From Haemaphysalis longicornis (taxonomy: Eukaryota > Arthropoda > Arachnida > Ixodida > Ixodidae): 64,000 nucleotides of DNA. The translations under genes and the position numbers were made by a program. Positions 1-9,898 of the stretch are shown one piece after another. Positions within the stretch are counted from its first letter, which is position 1. Each line of letters starts with the position of its first letter. Location of the stretch: assembly GCA_013339765.2 (NCBI GenBank), contig CM023454.1:44339177-44403176 (forward strand). Direction: 5' to 3'. A model generated the notes under the pieces. That model was not told the DNA's origin and made no database searches. It worked only from the letters and a program-made list of their open reading frames with translations.

Positions 1-1144
1 ATCGACGCTCCAGTCGACGGCTAGGCACTCCAGCTCGTTGGAATTGTAATGCCGCTCGGTATCTGAGAGTTTACGGCTAGAATACGCGACGACGTGCTCT
101 TTGCCGGCTGGATCGCGCTGTATAAGCACAGCCCCAAGTCCAACCTGGCTAGCATCAGTATAAACTTCTGTGACCCAGTCTTCATTGAAATGGCTTAGCA
201 CTGAGCAACGGGTGAGCTGCTGTTTGAGAGCTACGAAAGCGTCTTGTTTAGCACCTCCCAACAAGCGAGAAGCCCCACACAAATCGCGTTTTTTTCGTCA
301 CATTTGTAAGGGAAGTGGCAGTCGTAGCAAAGTGGGTGAAGAATTTACGTAAATAGGAGGCAATGCCAAGAAATAACGAAACCTCTTTCAGGTTGGTTGG
401 CGTAGGGTAATTAACCACAGCTGCAATTCGTTCTGGACGCGGCTCTATCTCGTTTGTAGAAATCATGTACCCCAACTATGGTATGGCGGTAGCCGCGAAT
501 TGGCATTTTTGTCGGTTCAGGCGGAAGCGAGCTTTGTAGAGCCGGGTGAGAACGTGCTCGAGATTTTGCAGATGCTCTTCGCGGGTTGAGCCAATAAACT
601 AAGATATCATCCGAGTAGACGACCCAGGCTTGTTCTTTCAGTGTCCCCAGGACTGAGTTCTTGACCCTCTGAAAGGTACTTGGTGCTGTTCGCAATCCGA
701 ATGGCATGCGGTTGAATTCAAAAAGCCCCGACGGAGTTCGGAAAGATGTTTTGTTTTTATCATCTTCTGAAACCGGAATCTGCCAGTACCCAGCCCAAAG
801 GTCCAGAGATGAAAAAAATTTAACTTTCGGACCATGTCGAGGACGTCGTCGATGCGAGGCAACGGGTATGAATCTGGCATGGTGTGCTTGCTCAGCTCCC
901 GGTAATCAACGCAAAATCAGAGCGTCCCGTCCTTTCTGCGAACAACGACAACAGCGGCAGTCCAAGGACTGGATGAGTGCCTGATAATTCCTGCATTGAG
1001 CATCTCCAGGACCTGCTCCTCAATCACTGCCCCTCTTTCTCGGCATACGGGTAACGGTACACAGACTGGTGGATGATCGCCTGTGAGTATTGAGTGGGCA
1101 AAAAGGTTTGTACAGGGAAGTTGCGCCGTGTTGTCGGCGAACAA
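1..1144 (-). pseudogene. gypsy reverse transcriptase/RNase H, broken (copy 1)
   Basis: Ty3/gypsy pol copies element RNA into DNA. Visible on the minus strand are the RT fingers (SSPWTAAVVVVRRKDGTL), the palm motif MPFGLRTAPSTFQ, the catalytic box YSDD (about 611-622) and the start of RNase H with VYTDASQVGLGAVL and NELECLAVDW. The frame is broken at least twice: once after the first palm strand (near 810-835), and once just after the YSDD box, where the reading continues in another frame. A TAG interrupts the second frame just before the LGYMIS motif. The last two lesions also occur in copy 2. The RNase H is cut by the window edge. It cannot make an active protein. Confidence 0.88.
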
Positions 1145-1156
1145 AGCTTTGTGACG

Positions 1157-1735
1157 CTAGAGCAGCAATGTGAGTTCATCGGGAAAAGTTGACTCAGATT
1201 GGTCGATCGTGGACGATGGCTGTCCAATGGTAGAAGGACGCAGATGGACTTGTCCGTGCCCAATGCGTACTTCTACGTAACTTGAAAGGAGGTAGTCCCC
1301 CCCAGGATGAGGTCTGCTGGCAGGTTGGCAAAGACAGGAACAGCCGTGAATGACCTGCGGGCAGCTCCCGTTCGTATGGTCAGGTGAAGTGCTCCGACCG
1401 GAAAGGCAGATCCGCCAAGGCCACGTAGCGGTGACTGCGTCCACGGATTCATGAAGGCGTCCGAAGCATGGCGTCGGTGGATGGCAGTGCGTTCAGCCCC
1501 GGGGTCAACCAGGGCCTAAAGTCGCCGATCCCGTCGACATGCACCTGAAGCATGGGCAGCGGAGGCACTTGGTAGCGCATAAGCAGACGTGGCGCTGGAC
1601 AAGCGCTGTACGAGTGACCGGGGCGCCCGCACGAAAAGCATCCACGCAGGGCACTGTTTGATGACACTGGCGGGCCGTTCAGTGCCACGGTGCCTGTGAG
1701 AGCGGCAGGAAGCCGGCGAGTGCTACCCTCCTGCG
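1157..1735 (-). pseudogene. gypsy gag zinc knuckle and protease, broken (copy 1)
   Basis: The minus strand encodes a gag C-terminal CCHC knuckle, CFSCGRPGHSYSAC (CX2CX4HX4C), followed by RLLMRYQVPPLPMLQVHVDG, which leads into a retropepsin-like protease. In copy 1 the protease active-site region is scrambled by a small indel (reads DFRPWLTPG), while copy 2 keeps the expected ALVDTGAEHT. The protease would normally cut Gag-Pol during particle maturation. Here it is dead. The remaining C-terminal protease and linker sequence is recognisable only in shifted frames. Confidence 0.8.
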
Positions 1736-4039
1736 ATTATCAGTGTATCAAACTGAATTAGCTGGTTTGATGACGGTTAGTGTTCCTTCCAGTTCGAATA
1801 AGTAATGAGGTGAAGGGGTAAGCCATCCGGTTTCGAAGCAAAGTATGAACCAGTTTGTGAACTGGTTGAGGCCTGAATGATTATCGTAGTGCGAAAACAA
1901 GTTTTATATGCTTTAAATTCTCCGAAAAAATCGAGTATATTTTCTCCCTCTGGATACACAGAATTTTTATATAATCAAGGTAAATTATTACGGTTAATAT
2001 TAAAATGTAGTTATTATATTAGGAAAACGTACAAGCTTTTTAAAGCCACCCCTAATGAGTCCTAATACCACCGCCCAGGATATGACTGTGGGATTCATTG
2101 CTGCCCTTGCTCCATTTCATTGTACCGCTTGGATGCTAACAAAGACATAACACATTGCCCGTTCATTTTTATTATTTGCATCATACGTCACTGGTTATGT
2201 TGTGTCACAGATAATTTATTTTGGTGTTTCTCATCATAATAAAAAACACAAAAAGTTCATATTGCGCAGTTCCTAACATACCAAATACATACAATTATCA
2301 ACCACAAATCACATGTCGCCTCTTAGCCGTATCTGCCCTTCTCAAGACATTAGCACCTGCCTAACCATTCGCTTAAGCATATTAAAATTGCTCTCCTTTG
2401 GTTCGCCTTCTCCCTCCTTCCGAGAAGGTGAGGAGAGGGAGACCTACCTAATACATAAATTCCAAGCGTTCACTGATGGCATCAATGAGTAACAGGGCCG
2501 GTTCTCATTCTTTATGCAAAAAGGGGCGCAACGGGCGTAAATACTGGGGCCTTGCGGGTGGCCGAGGCACGAGTTCGGAACTGTAAACGTGTGTTCAAAA
2601 AAAGAGAACTCCGCTTTAAAGACTATGCAAAGCATAAACACAACCGGGATATAACCCCGGAAGCCGCTCTTTCTGCAACCATTCACAGTCTCATGATGGA
2701 GCTTGACCAGCTGTGAGGACACATACCGTGGCCCCTTCGACACAGATTTCTGAAGTATGGCAGCCGTACAGCTGACAGGAAGGCAGCCTAAGAATGCCGC
2801 CTCAAACGTAAAGCTTCCCTAGTCCGCAGTCTCGGAGACCATACTGCAAAGCTTGGTCACGCCCGTGGTTTTCGACCGAAGTGGCATCATGTCGACAGCA
2901 GCTGTAGCCCTAAGTAGGAGTAAAAGAGAATAGAAAAGGGGAAAACAAATCCTCAGTACAGCGAGGGGATCATGCGTCGAGTGAGCGGGCCGCGCATGCA
3001 TGCGGCATTGCAGTATAACAGAGCCGAATATATATGCCTGCTCCGGCATCTTCTCTCCGTACATCCCCTTTTCCCAAGTTTTCCATTCCCGCTGATCATT
3101 GCTACATAATTTACGAAGCATGCCGGACTCGGTCTTTTTTGGCTTTTTTTGTGTGCTGCTGCGTGTAATTGTTTTTTATGCTGCGATTTCGTCCGTGTTC
3201 TTTCCTGCTTCTCTCACTTCCCACCTTTCGGTGAGAAGTGAGGGTAGTGAGAAAGAACTTCAAGAAAACTGGTTTGGGGCTATTCTAACCACGCTATGGC
3301 CGACGCTGTGCGTTCTTCCATTTTTCGGCGTATTTATGTTAATTTAATTGTTTGCCGCGCATAGGCGGAGAATCTAGTGTCCTTTCAACCACACGCATAA
3401 AGCCCATCCTCTTTTTAAACCCGTACCTGGGCTTAGCATATACGACATGTAGGAAGCGGTTGAGCACCGGTAAACCCTCCTATGCTACCTATGGCACAAA
3501 GGCCCGCATAACCGAGTCCCGCGCTGTAAGGTTGTAAGCAAATATATTCTTCTTGCCAGAGAAAACGTTCTTCAAAAGGTTCAAAATATAGCAACGGACG
3601 GGAGATCCAAATGAGCGCTAATCCACGCTGAGAGGATAGTTGTAAAGTGACGCTGTGAACGACGGTCACAACCATTACCTGTGCGACGTCACTTGCATTT
3701 AAACACGTGGCTCTACAACGAGTGTGTCCAGAGAAAAGTGAAATGCACCTAACGACGCAATTTATTATTCCAAGAGACATTCTTTGGTGAGGTAAAATCA
3801 ATGTATGGTTCACGAATAGTGTATGGTTGAGTGGTAGGGGTAGGTAAATGATAGAAAACGCAGTTTTGTTTTATAAAAGTAAAGGAAGCTCAAATCCAGT
3901 GTTAGACTATCTCACTGCTCCTTTGCCTTTGCTGCCGCCAACGGAAGATCCCGACGAAGGCCATGTGATCGGCACAGAGAAGTAGGAGTGTTGAGATGCC
4001 ATACGGTGTTTTAATTTTCCTTTTTCTATAACTCCTAGT
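1736..4039. other. Unassigned sequence, no gene recognised
   Basis: Beyond the truncated gypsy gag I see no element or exon I can name. Two short inverted repeats lie close to the junction: ATCAAAC/GTTTGAT near 1747-1771 and AACCAGTT/AACTGGTT near 1849-1868. The open stretches at 2444-2743, 2819-3121 and 3433-3813 (all minus) have no recognisable motifs and are best treated as chance. Confidence 0.5.
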
Positions 4040-4290
4040 GGATCCGCAAGAAACGCACATGGCCGCTACACGTGCTGTGGGCGGAAAGCACAGTGGCTAG
4101 AGAGATCGCGCGACGTTGTCTTGTTGTATTGGGTGAAAATTCAGGGAGTAAAAACACAGGTGTGCTCGGAGAGTGCACCATAGGTCTCCCATCTTACGGC
4201 GTGGGCTCGTAGCTCAATCGGAAAGGCAATTGGCTCTCACTGTATTTCTCAATTCGTTCCAGGTTTATTTCCTGGCGCTGCTGTAACTTC
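4040..4290 (+). repeat. tRNA-derived SINE, copy 1
   Basis: The 3' part (about 4200-4285) looks like a tRNA: an A-box-like stretch GTAGCTCAATCGGAAAGGCA and, about 45 bp later, a degenerate B box (GTTCCAGGTTTATTTCCTGG). The roughly 160 bp before it (from about 4044, with the landmarks GTGCTGTGGGCGGAAAGCAC and ATTCAGGGAG) match the same region of the minus-strand copy at 62541-62785. The repeated unit is therefore about 245 bp with the tRNA-like part at its 3' end. tRNA-derived SINEs such as Ruka are known from ticks; I cannot confirm this is that family. It is diverged and has no clear A-tail. Confidence 0.7.
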
Positions 4291-5515
4291 GTTTATTAGT
4301 TCGCGAGTTTTATGTTGACACTAATGGTCGCGGCGGGAAACTTGGGGGTAGAAGTAAAACGCTTCGCTTTAAAACAAGCTCAGTGAGCGGTAACCGAAAC
4401 CCCCAACCCCAGACTACATTGCTAGGGCAATATTAACTACTTCTCGGCGAGGTTGTGCTCCCGCCGATAATCGTTGATACTTATGTTGGCGGACGTTTGC
4501 TGCCTGCATTTAGGGGTGGGACCATGCAGCGCTATAAAAACTGAATAAGGCGGTCCTGGAATTCCGTATTTGCACGTGACAAAAGAGGTCTCCCAGTGTT
4601 CAACCCTGTAATTCTACCTGCGACACCCAGACTTCACATCCACATTCTTTGATTCGCATGAAGCGAATCGGAAAGGTAGATGATTGACACGTTGATATAT
4701 TACCAAATAAAAAAAAGTAGTCAACAACCACAGGAAAAGTGAGCGAGATAATGTAGTATACCTTTTATTTTTTCGAAACTGCGCGTTTTCTGAAATATTT
4801 GAAAACTAGCGAAAAAAAAAATATTCTGCTTGGTTGTGGACAAAATGAACTACCGCCGGAATATGTATGGAGTGATAATAACTACTCCACCTGAAAGGCG
4901 GTGCTCCAATTCACTTTCTTGGAGCATTTATTAAAGCACTTTTTTCATGCCATTAAGGGCATTCAGAGCGCTCCTCCCATCACTCGAAATGAGCGTCACC
5001 TTATGAGTACCCCCGGAAGTGGTAGCAGTGTGAACGACGCCTCAAAAAAGGTCGACCAGCGTTGAATCCTCTACGGCTCTACGAATCCTCTATGGTAGTG
5101 TATCATGTCGCCATCTGAATTTGCGCCCTAGACAGGCATAATTCGCGTGGAAACATTAAAAGTATTTCGAGCCCAGCCGTTGGGCTGCACCCTGCAGTTC
5201 GAACCCGGTGTTGATGTTACGGGACTCATCTGGGGAATTCCTTACAGCACCTTCAATGATGAACGATGATGACGATGCGAGGAGTCTGGAGCACACCTTT
5301 CACAAGCTCAGTCTTGGCACCTATGAACCTAATGTAAATGGAGTGCTTTACCCGATCTTATTCTTCTTCTCATCTTTGCAGTGCCGCAACGTAAAACTTC
5401 CTTAAGTAGGGTAAGTAGGGACAGCCATCTGAGGAAAAATTAAAAATAACAGTTCACCGACGTTTCAGGAAGAGGACTTCCTGACTTCAAAGTGCAGAAT
5501 AAGTTAGTTTCAGAG
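4291..5515. other. Unassigned sequence
   Basis: No coding or repeat structure that I can name. A TATA-like CGCTATAAAAACTG occurs near 4530-4543, but no transcript unit can be assigned to it. The open stretch at 5208-5405 (+) has no recognisable features. Confidence 0.4.
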
Positions 5516-5547
5516 TTATATATATATATATATCTATATATATATAT
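5516..5547. repeat. (TA)n microsatellite
   Basis: An almost pure TA run with one TC interruption. It is the left half of a TA tract into which the solo LTR at 5548-5772 inserted. Confidence 0.9.
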
Positions 5548-5772
5548 TGTAAGCACTAAGGCAGCCATTAGCAGCCGTATGTGGACATTCTCCTTAGTGG
5601 CTATGCGCCAAATGCTATGTGCCACATTCCTCGCTCTCCGCGCACATCGTCGTCCAGGGTATCATCATCGGTGTGTTCTGGAATCCCTGCGCTCGACCTA
5701 GCCGCTAGCTGTCGCTCTCTGCGGGATTCGTTTAATAAACCGGTGCCCGACGACTCCTGGCCTGTGCTCACA
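5548..5772 (+). mobile_element. Solo LTR inside a TA microsatellite
   Basis: The 225-bp unit starts TGTAAGCAC and ends GTGCTCACA. These are the TG...CA termini of an LTR, with inverted ends matching at 8 of 9 positions. An AATAAA polyadenylation signal lies at 5734-5739, about 33 bp from the right end. TA repeats continue directly on both sides, so a 4-5 bp target duplication would be invisible. There is no coding sequence, primer site or polypurine tract next to it, so it looks like the product of LTR-LTR recombination. Superfamily is unclear. It is not the LTR type seen at 5971. Confidence 0.6.
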
Positions 5773-5970
5773 ATATATATATATATAATATAGACTAAAA
5801 AAGAAAAAACTCACACAGAGCGCGAAAAAAAAAATAAGGTTAGAGACAGAGACAAACGAGAAAGATAGAAAATAAAAAAAAGTTTACGAACTTGGGGAAT
5901 TTTTTTAATAGCTTTATAAATATTATATATATATTATAATATATATTTATATATTTTTATATAAATATAT
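5773..5970. repeat. AT-rich simple sequence
   Basis: TA runs at about 5773-5790 and 5925-5970, separated by an A-rich stretch. The right run abuts the gypsy LTR-like end at 5971. Confidence 0.7.
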
Positions 5971-6154
5971 TGTAAGGAACTGCGACCGGGTAGCCGGACG
6001 GTACGCTTTATTCTCCCCGAGCCCAGCTCGGGGAGAATAAAGCGTCTTCTTCCCCACTTCAGTCTCGGTACATAGCCGTATTAGCCGGATTACACTTACA
6101 TAGTACATAGCCGGATTACACTTACATTAGTACATAGCCGTATTAGCCATTACA
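5971..6154 (-). repeat. Putative 3' LTR of gypsy copy 2
   Basis: On the minus strand the 184-bp segment starts TGTAATGGC and ends GTTCCTTACA, and it directly follows the end of the integrase frame, whose stop codon overlaps the TGTAA start. It holds an AATAAA signal within a long hairpin (6005-6043) and short internal repeats of a TACATAGCCG/GGATTACACTTACAT type. No obvious polypurine tract precedes it and no partner LTR is in the window, so the call rests on termini, position and the polyadenylation signal. Confidence 0.6.
6005..6043. repeat. Perfect 18-bp inverted repeat with AATAAA on both strands
   Basis: The arms GCTTTATTCTCCCCGAGC (6005-6022) and its exact complement (6026-6043) are separated by 3 nt. 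Each arm contains TTTATT/AATAAA, so both strands carry a polyadenylation signal in a strong stem-loop inside the LTR-like segment. Confidence 0.95.
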
Positions 6155-7629
6155 CTCGGTCACGCTGCGAATCTGCAAGAAAAGAAGACGTAGTGATACG
6201 TTGGTCCGTTCGACCAATCCTTTTCGTCATGCGCAACACATGTACAGCGAACTCGTCTTTTCTGCTCCTATCGACACCCAAATCGCTTGGAACAGTAGCG
6301 ACTTGCCAGGTATTCTCTCTTAATCCTTTCGTAATAAGAAATGGTCCCTCAAACTTTGGTAGTAGCTTCTGCCTGCTGTCTGCATCCCTCAGTGACCCAC
6401 ACATCGTCACGAACAGCGTACTGCGGTGCCCGTCGATGCCGACGATCGTAGTACGCCTTCTGCGTCTTCTGTGCGGCAATAATGTTGTTCATTGCCTTCT
6501 TCCGTATATTGCTGCACGCCTCCTGCCTATCGACGGCTTGTACGACGTTCACGGTTGTATCTAAGCGGGCTACGACGCTCAGCTTCGGCAGTTGCCCATT
6601 AACAATTTCCTATGGTGTTGCTCTTGCCGAACATTGGACGGATGTGTTGACCGAATAAACGGCGGACTACAAGTGTCTGTCCCAGTCGGCTTCTCCGGAC
6701 TTGTTGGTCTTCACGTACGGTGCGATTCGTGCTTGGATAGTCTGGTTGGTCCTCTCCGTAAGACAGCCTGTGTGTGGTAGGATGACGAGAAGTGGTGCAC
6801 CACGCCCGCCTGGCGAAGAAAAGAGCGAAGCTGGCGACTGCGGAACGTGGTGGCATGGTCGGATATGAGCTTTTTAGGCATTCCATGTCTCCATTCAAAC
6901 TTTGCTTTCAGAAAGTCGATGAAGTGACTGGCAGCCAGCGAAGGCACCGCCACTACTTCGACGTACTTAGACAGGTAGTCGACGGCCACAATGATGTATT
7001 GGTTGCCGCCGGCCGTGGTGGGCAGAGGCCCCACATGATCAATGCCGATTGTGTGAAAAACCGTCTCTGGAGGCGGGATGGGGCTGAGAAAGCCGGCTGC
7101 CTCCATGAATCCTCTTGTATTTTTGGTAAAATTTGCAGCTGGCGACATACGCGCGAATTTGACTTTGCATCTTGGCCACCAGAAGCGCTCTCGTACCTTG
7201 CGTAGATTTGCCCGCAGCCCAATGTGCCCTCCCTCTGGAGCATCGTGGATGACGTGCAAACTTTCCGACCTCAATGCCACTGGGGCTACGATGAGCTGGC
7301 GTTCTCCGCTGCGATTCGTGAGCCACACACGGCGGTACAGCGTTTCGTTGCGAAGGACAAAGTTTGGTATTTGTTGAGGAGTTAGTGATAGAGTCAATTA
7401 CCGCGGCGATGTTTGGGTCATCTCCCTGTGCTCTAGTCACGTCTCCTTGTGCAAACAGAATCCAACTGTCACCACGGCGGGATGGTGAGTAGTCACCAGT
7501 GGGGTGCCGAGAGAGTGCATCGACCACCTGGTTTAATGCTCCGGGGTGATGGCGTACGTGGTACGTGTGCTCCTGGATCGTAATGACCCAGCGGGCGAAG
7601 TTCTGCTTTATATGGCGTTTGGCGAACAT
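6150..7629 (-). pseudogene. gypsy RNase H C-terminus and integrase, broken
   Basis: Integrase joins element DNA to the genome. From 7629 downwards the minus strand reads the end of RNase H and linker (GALNQVVDALSRHPTGDYSP), then an integrase zinc-finger region (HDAPEGGHIGLR...FWWPR...), then the catalytic core with the first Asp in HTIGIDHVGPLP and the second in KLISDHATTF. The glutamate region (LTERTNQTIQARIAPY) follows only after a frame change near 6730. The C-terminal beta domain reads KLLPKFEGPFLITKG. Frame changes near 7180-7240, 6730 and 6480 disable it. The last codons run into the TGTAA of the LTR-like end. A pyrimidine run followed by TGCAG (minus strand, near 6173-6188) resembles a splice acceptor. 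Confidence 0.85.
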
Positions 7630-7689
7630 TCACGTCATGGCAGCAACGCATGACAGCATCCACCTCCTTGGGCGGGTACTCCGGCGTAC

Positions 7690-8637
7690 ATGACATCATA
7701 AGCACACATCTTGGTGGCTGTACACCTTCGCAAGGCTTTCGACACCGTCTCCCACCACGCGGTACTACAAGCCCTTTGCGAAGCTTACCCGGGTAAAAGG
7801 TGAGGAATTTCGTGCGAGCCTTCCTGGCCGACAGGACGTTTGAAATACGCTCCGGACGTGTGAATACCCACCATTTCAAGAACACCTGCGGGGTACCACA
7901 AGGCGCCATAATGTCCCCGATATTATTCAATATCGTAATGGCAAAGCTAGTCAAGGGTTGCTGCCGTCACAGGGGTTCATGTCACGGCTTACGCTGACGA
8001 CGTGACCATCTGGACGGAGGCCAACGATCATCTACGACTGATGCCGCCGTACAGCGCCTGCAACATGCTTTGGACACATTCACGGCCCTTCTGATACCCA
8101 TTGGCATGGAGGTGTCAGCAACAAAAACAAATTACTTAGCTGTGCGCGGCAAAGCCACTAATCGTGAGCGCATTCGTTTAACTATCGCAGGGCAACCCCT
8201 CCAGCCAGCTCCAGATGGTTGGATCCGCATACTGGGGTGTTCCGTTTCATGAAAACGGGGGAGCTCAAGAGTGGCTGAGACAGCTCAAACCATTGTGGCG
8301 ACGTCTCCTACACATAATACGTCGCATCTCTGGCACTTTCGGTGGTGCTTCGCAAGATATCGCTCGACGCCTAGTACAGGCAGTGCTGGTATCTAGAGCG
8401 GTCTACGGCGCCATGTGTTACGATCTCACGAAGTACCAACTTCACCAGCTAGAGGTCTTGTATCGGGAGGCGCTGCGGGCTATTACGGGCCTGCCCCGTC
8501 ACACTCGCGTCGAAGGGCTGTACCGTTATGCTGGTTGGCCCACGCTTGGGGATACCCTCTCGGCGCGCATAGCAGGCGCCAACGACCGTCGGCCACTTGA
8601 CACTGCAGGGACGCCGCCTGCTACGTCACGACGGTGA
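7690..8637 (+). pseudogene. LINE reverse transcriptase, broken
   Basis: The palm region reads AVHLRKAFDTVSHH (first catalytic Asp), then GVPQGAIMSPILFNIVM and AYADDVTIW near 7990-8015 (catalytic YADD, intact but in a different frame from the preceding block). The thumb region continues as VSATKTNYLAVRGKA and, after another frame change near 8250, as ASQDIARRLVQAVLVSRAVYG and EALRAITGLPRHTRVEG. At least three frameshifts are needed to read it through, so it is inactive. It lacks the upstream endonuclease because the copy is 5' truncated. Confidence 0.85.
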
Positions 8638-8689
8638 GTGACTACTAGATGAGCCGCCCATCCCTCCACACGTTCGCCCATGGGAGGAT

Positions 8690-9421
8690 GTGTTGATCAC
8701 AGAACGGCGACCAGCACCCCGGAAAACAGCTCGAGCTACTTATGCGGCGCAACGTGCCACACTGGTGCAGACCACCGCAGCCACCGACGCTGCGGATCCG
8801 CGGACATTACGTGTGTACGTGGACGCCTCCTGGCAACCTCGCACGGCTGCTGTGGCACTTGCAGCTGTAGCGGCAGACAGCAATGAACGCAGCGTTACAG
8901 CCTACATCGTCGACTCCATTCCGGACACCACCACCCTTGAGCTGCGCGCTATTGAACAAGGCCTACGCCTAGCACGTTCCGTTCTGCAGGCATGCAATCA
9001 GCGCGCGTACCACCGTGTGCACATTTTCACGGACTGTGCCGAGGCCTTACGTTCCCTTATAGGAATTCCACGGAAACACTCTGCAGCACACTGCATTAAA
9101 CAATCATGCAGCTCTCTGCACAACACCTTCCACACGCCCGTAACGGTACGGTGGATCCCTGGCCATGGAGGGCATCCCGGTACTGAAAGCGCCCACAGGC
9201 TGGCGAGCGAGGCATCTTCGTCGTACCGCCGTCAGCCCGGGGAGACCATTGCCAGCGGAGCCCACTTCGATCCTGACGAGGAGCGCCAGCGTCGCCGACA
9301 TGCCCGGCGCCTTCACCTCCAGTCATCAGTACCCCAGAACCCGCATCCTCTGCCTCCTGGCTTATCTCGCGGCGCCCAGGTTTTCTCAACCGGGCCCGTT
9401 CGGCTTCGCCATAACCGCTGA
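8690..9421 (+). pseudogene. LINE RNase H domain
   Basis: This open frame contains an RNase H fold of the LINE type: LRVYVDASWQPRT with the first Asp, LELRAIEQGLRLA with the Glu, VHIFTDCAEALRSL with the next Asp, and WIPGHGGHPGTESAHRLA as the final block. RNase H would remove template RNA during insertion. The frame is open for 243 codons and joins the RT through a frame change near 8640-8690. Its C-terminal part drifts out of the family frame near 9330. Confidence 0.82.
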
Positions 9422-9898
9422 CATCGTCGCACGGTGGCGAGGACGGCACACTCACTTTGACCCTTCGGGCAATGAATCCCAACACGGCAACACCCTACCG
9501 CAGGCAGGTTCTCCGACGTCAACAATGGCGGGAAACTCCCATTCTGTAGACCTCGCAGGACCTCCACAGACCGGATCAGCTCCCAGTTCCTCCCCTTCTC
9601 TCTTGGACCCCAATGTGCTCTGCTACGCAAGCCATGGCACAACAAAGCCTGACCTTCCGCACCTCGTCTGGTCTTGCCCGGGCCTTGCCGTGCTTCGCGC
9701 CCAACACCGCCCGGCGTGGGTTCACTCCTACGAAGAGTGGATTCGGCCCTCTTGGCGTGTCAAGGACACTTTGACAGCACTCTGGAGCTTTGTCTGTGCG
9801 GCCGTCGATGGCTGGACATTACTAGCGTCCTTCCTGCCCTCCCCCTTCCCCTGCGGCTTCGGGCCATCCTTTCTTAATAAAGTTTTCTTCCTCCCTTT
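9422..9898 (+). pseudogene. LINE ORF2 C-terminus and 3' UTR
   Basis: Downstream of RNase H, shifted frames give a cysteine/histidine-containing segment (VLCYASHGTTKPDLPHLVWS) like the zinc-binding tail seen at the end of tick LINE ORF2 proteins, then a tail ending near 9870. AATAAA at 9876-9881 and the short T/C-rich end mark the 3' terminus. Gypsy sequence resumes immediately after. Confidence 0.65.

Larger units (their letters stand above)
1..1735 (-). mobile_element. Ty3/gypsy retrotransposon, partial copy 1
   Basis: Read on the minus strand this gives, in order, a gag CCHC knuckle, an aspartic protease region, reverse transcriptase and the start of RNase H. It runs off the window at position 1. 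The right edge near 1735 is a truncation inside gag, because the second copy (9899-12333) continues about 600 bp further into gag. The two copies are nearly identical base for base from 1 to 1735. The second copy carries an extra short duplication of about 25-30 bp near 10225-10255. No LTR is visible here. Confidence 0.9.
7631..9898 (+). mobile_element. 5'-truncated LINE inserted in gypsy RNase H
   Basis: The plus strand encodes the RT palm onward, an RNase H domain, a C-terminal cysteine/histidine region and a short 3' UTR with AATAAA at 9876-9881. The 5' end begins within RT, as is usual for target-primed reverse transcription that stops early. Both flanks are the same gypsy gene in the opposite orientation. 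I find no convincing target-site duplication, and a few gypsy codons are missing at the junction, which suggests a small deletion on insertion. RT followed by RNase H fits the I/R1-like LINEs common in ticks. Confidence 0.88.

Noticed and set aside
3205..3260. Hairpin near CTTCTCTCACTTCCCACC
   Set aside because: Arms match imperfectly and no function or element end is associated with it.
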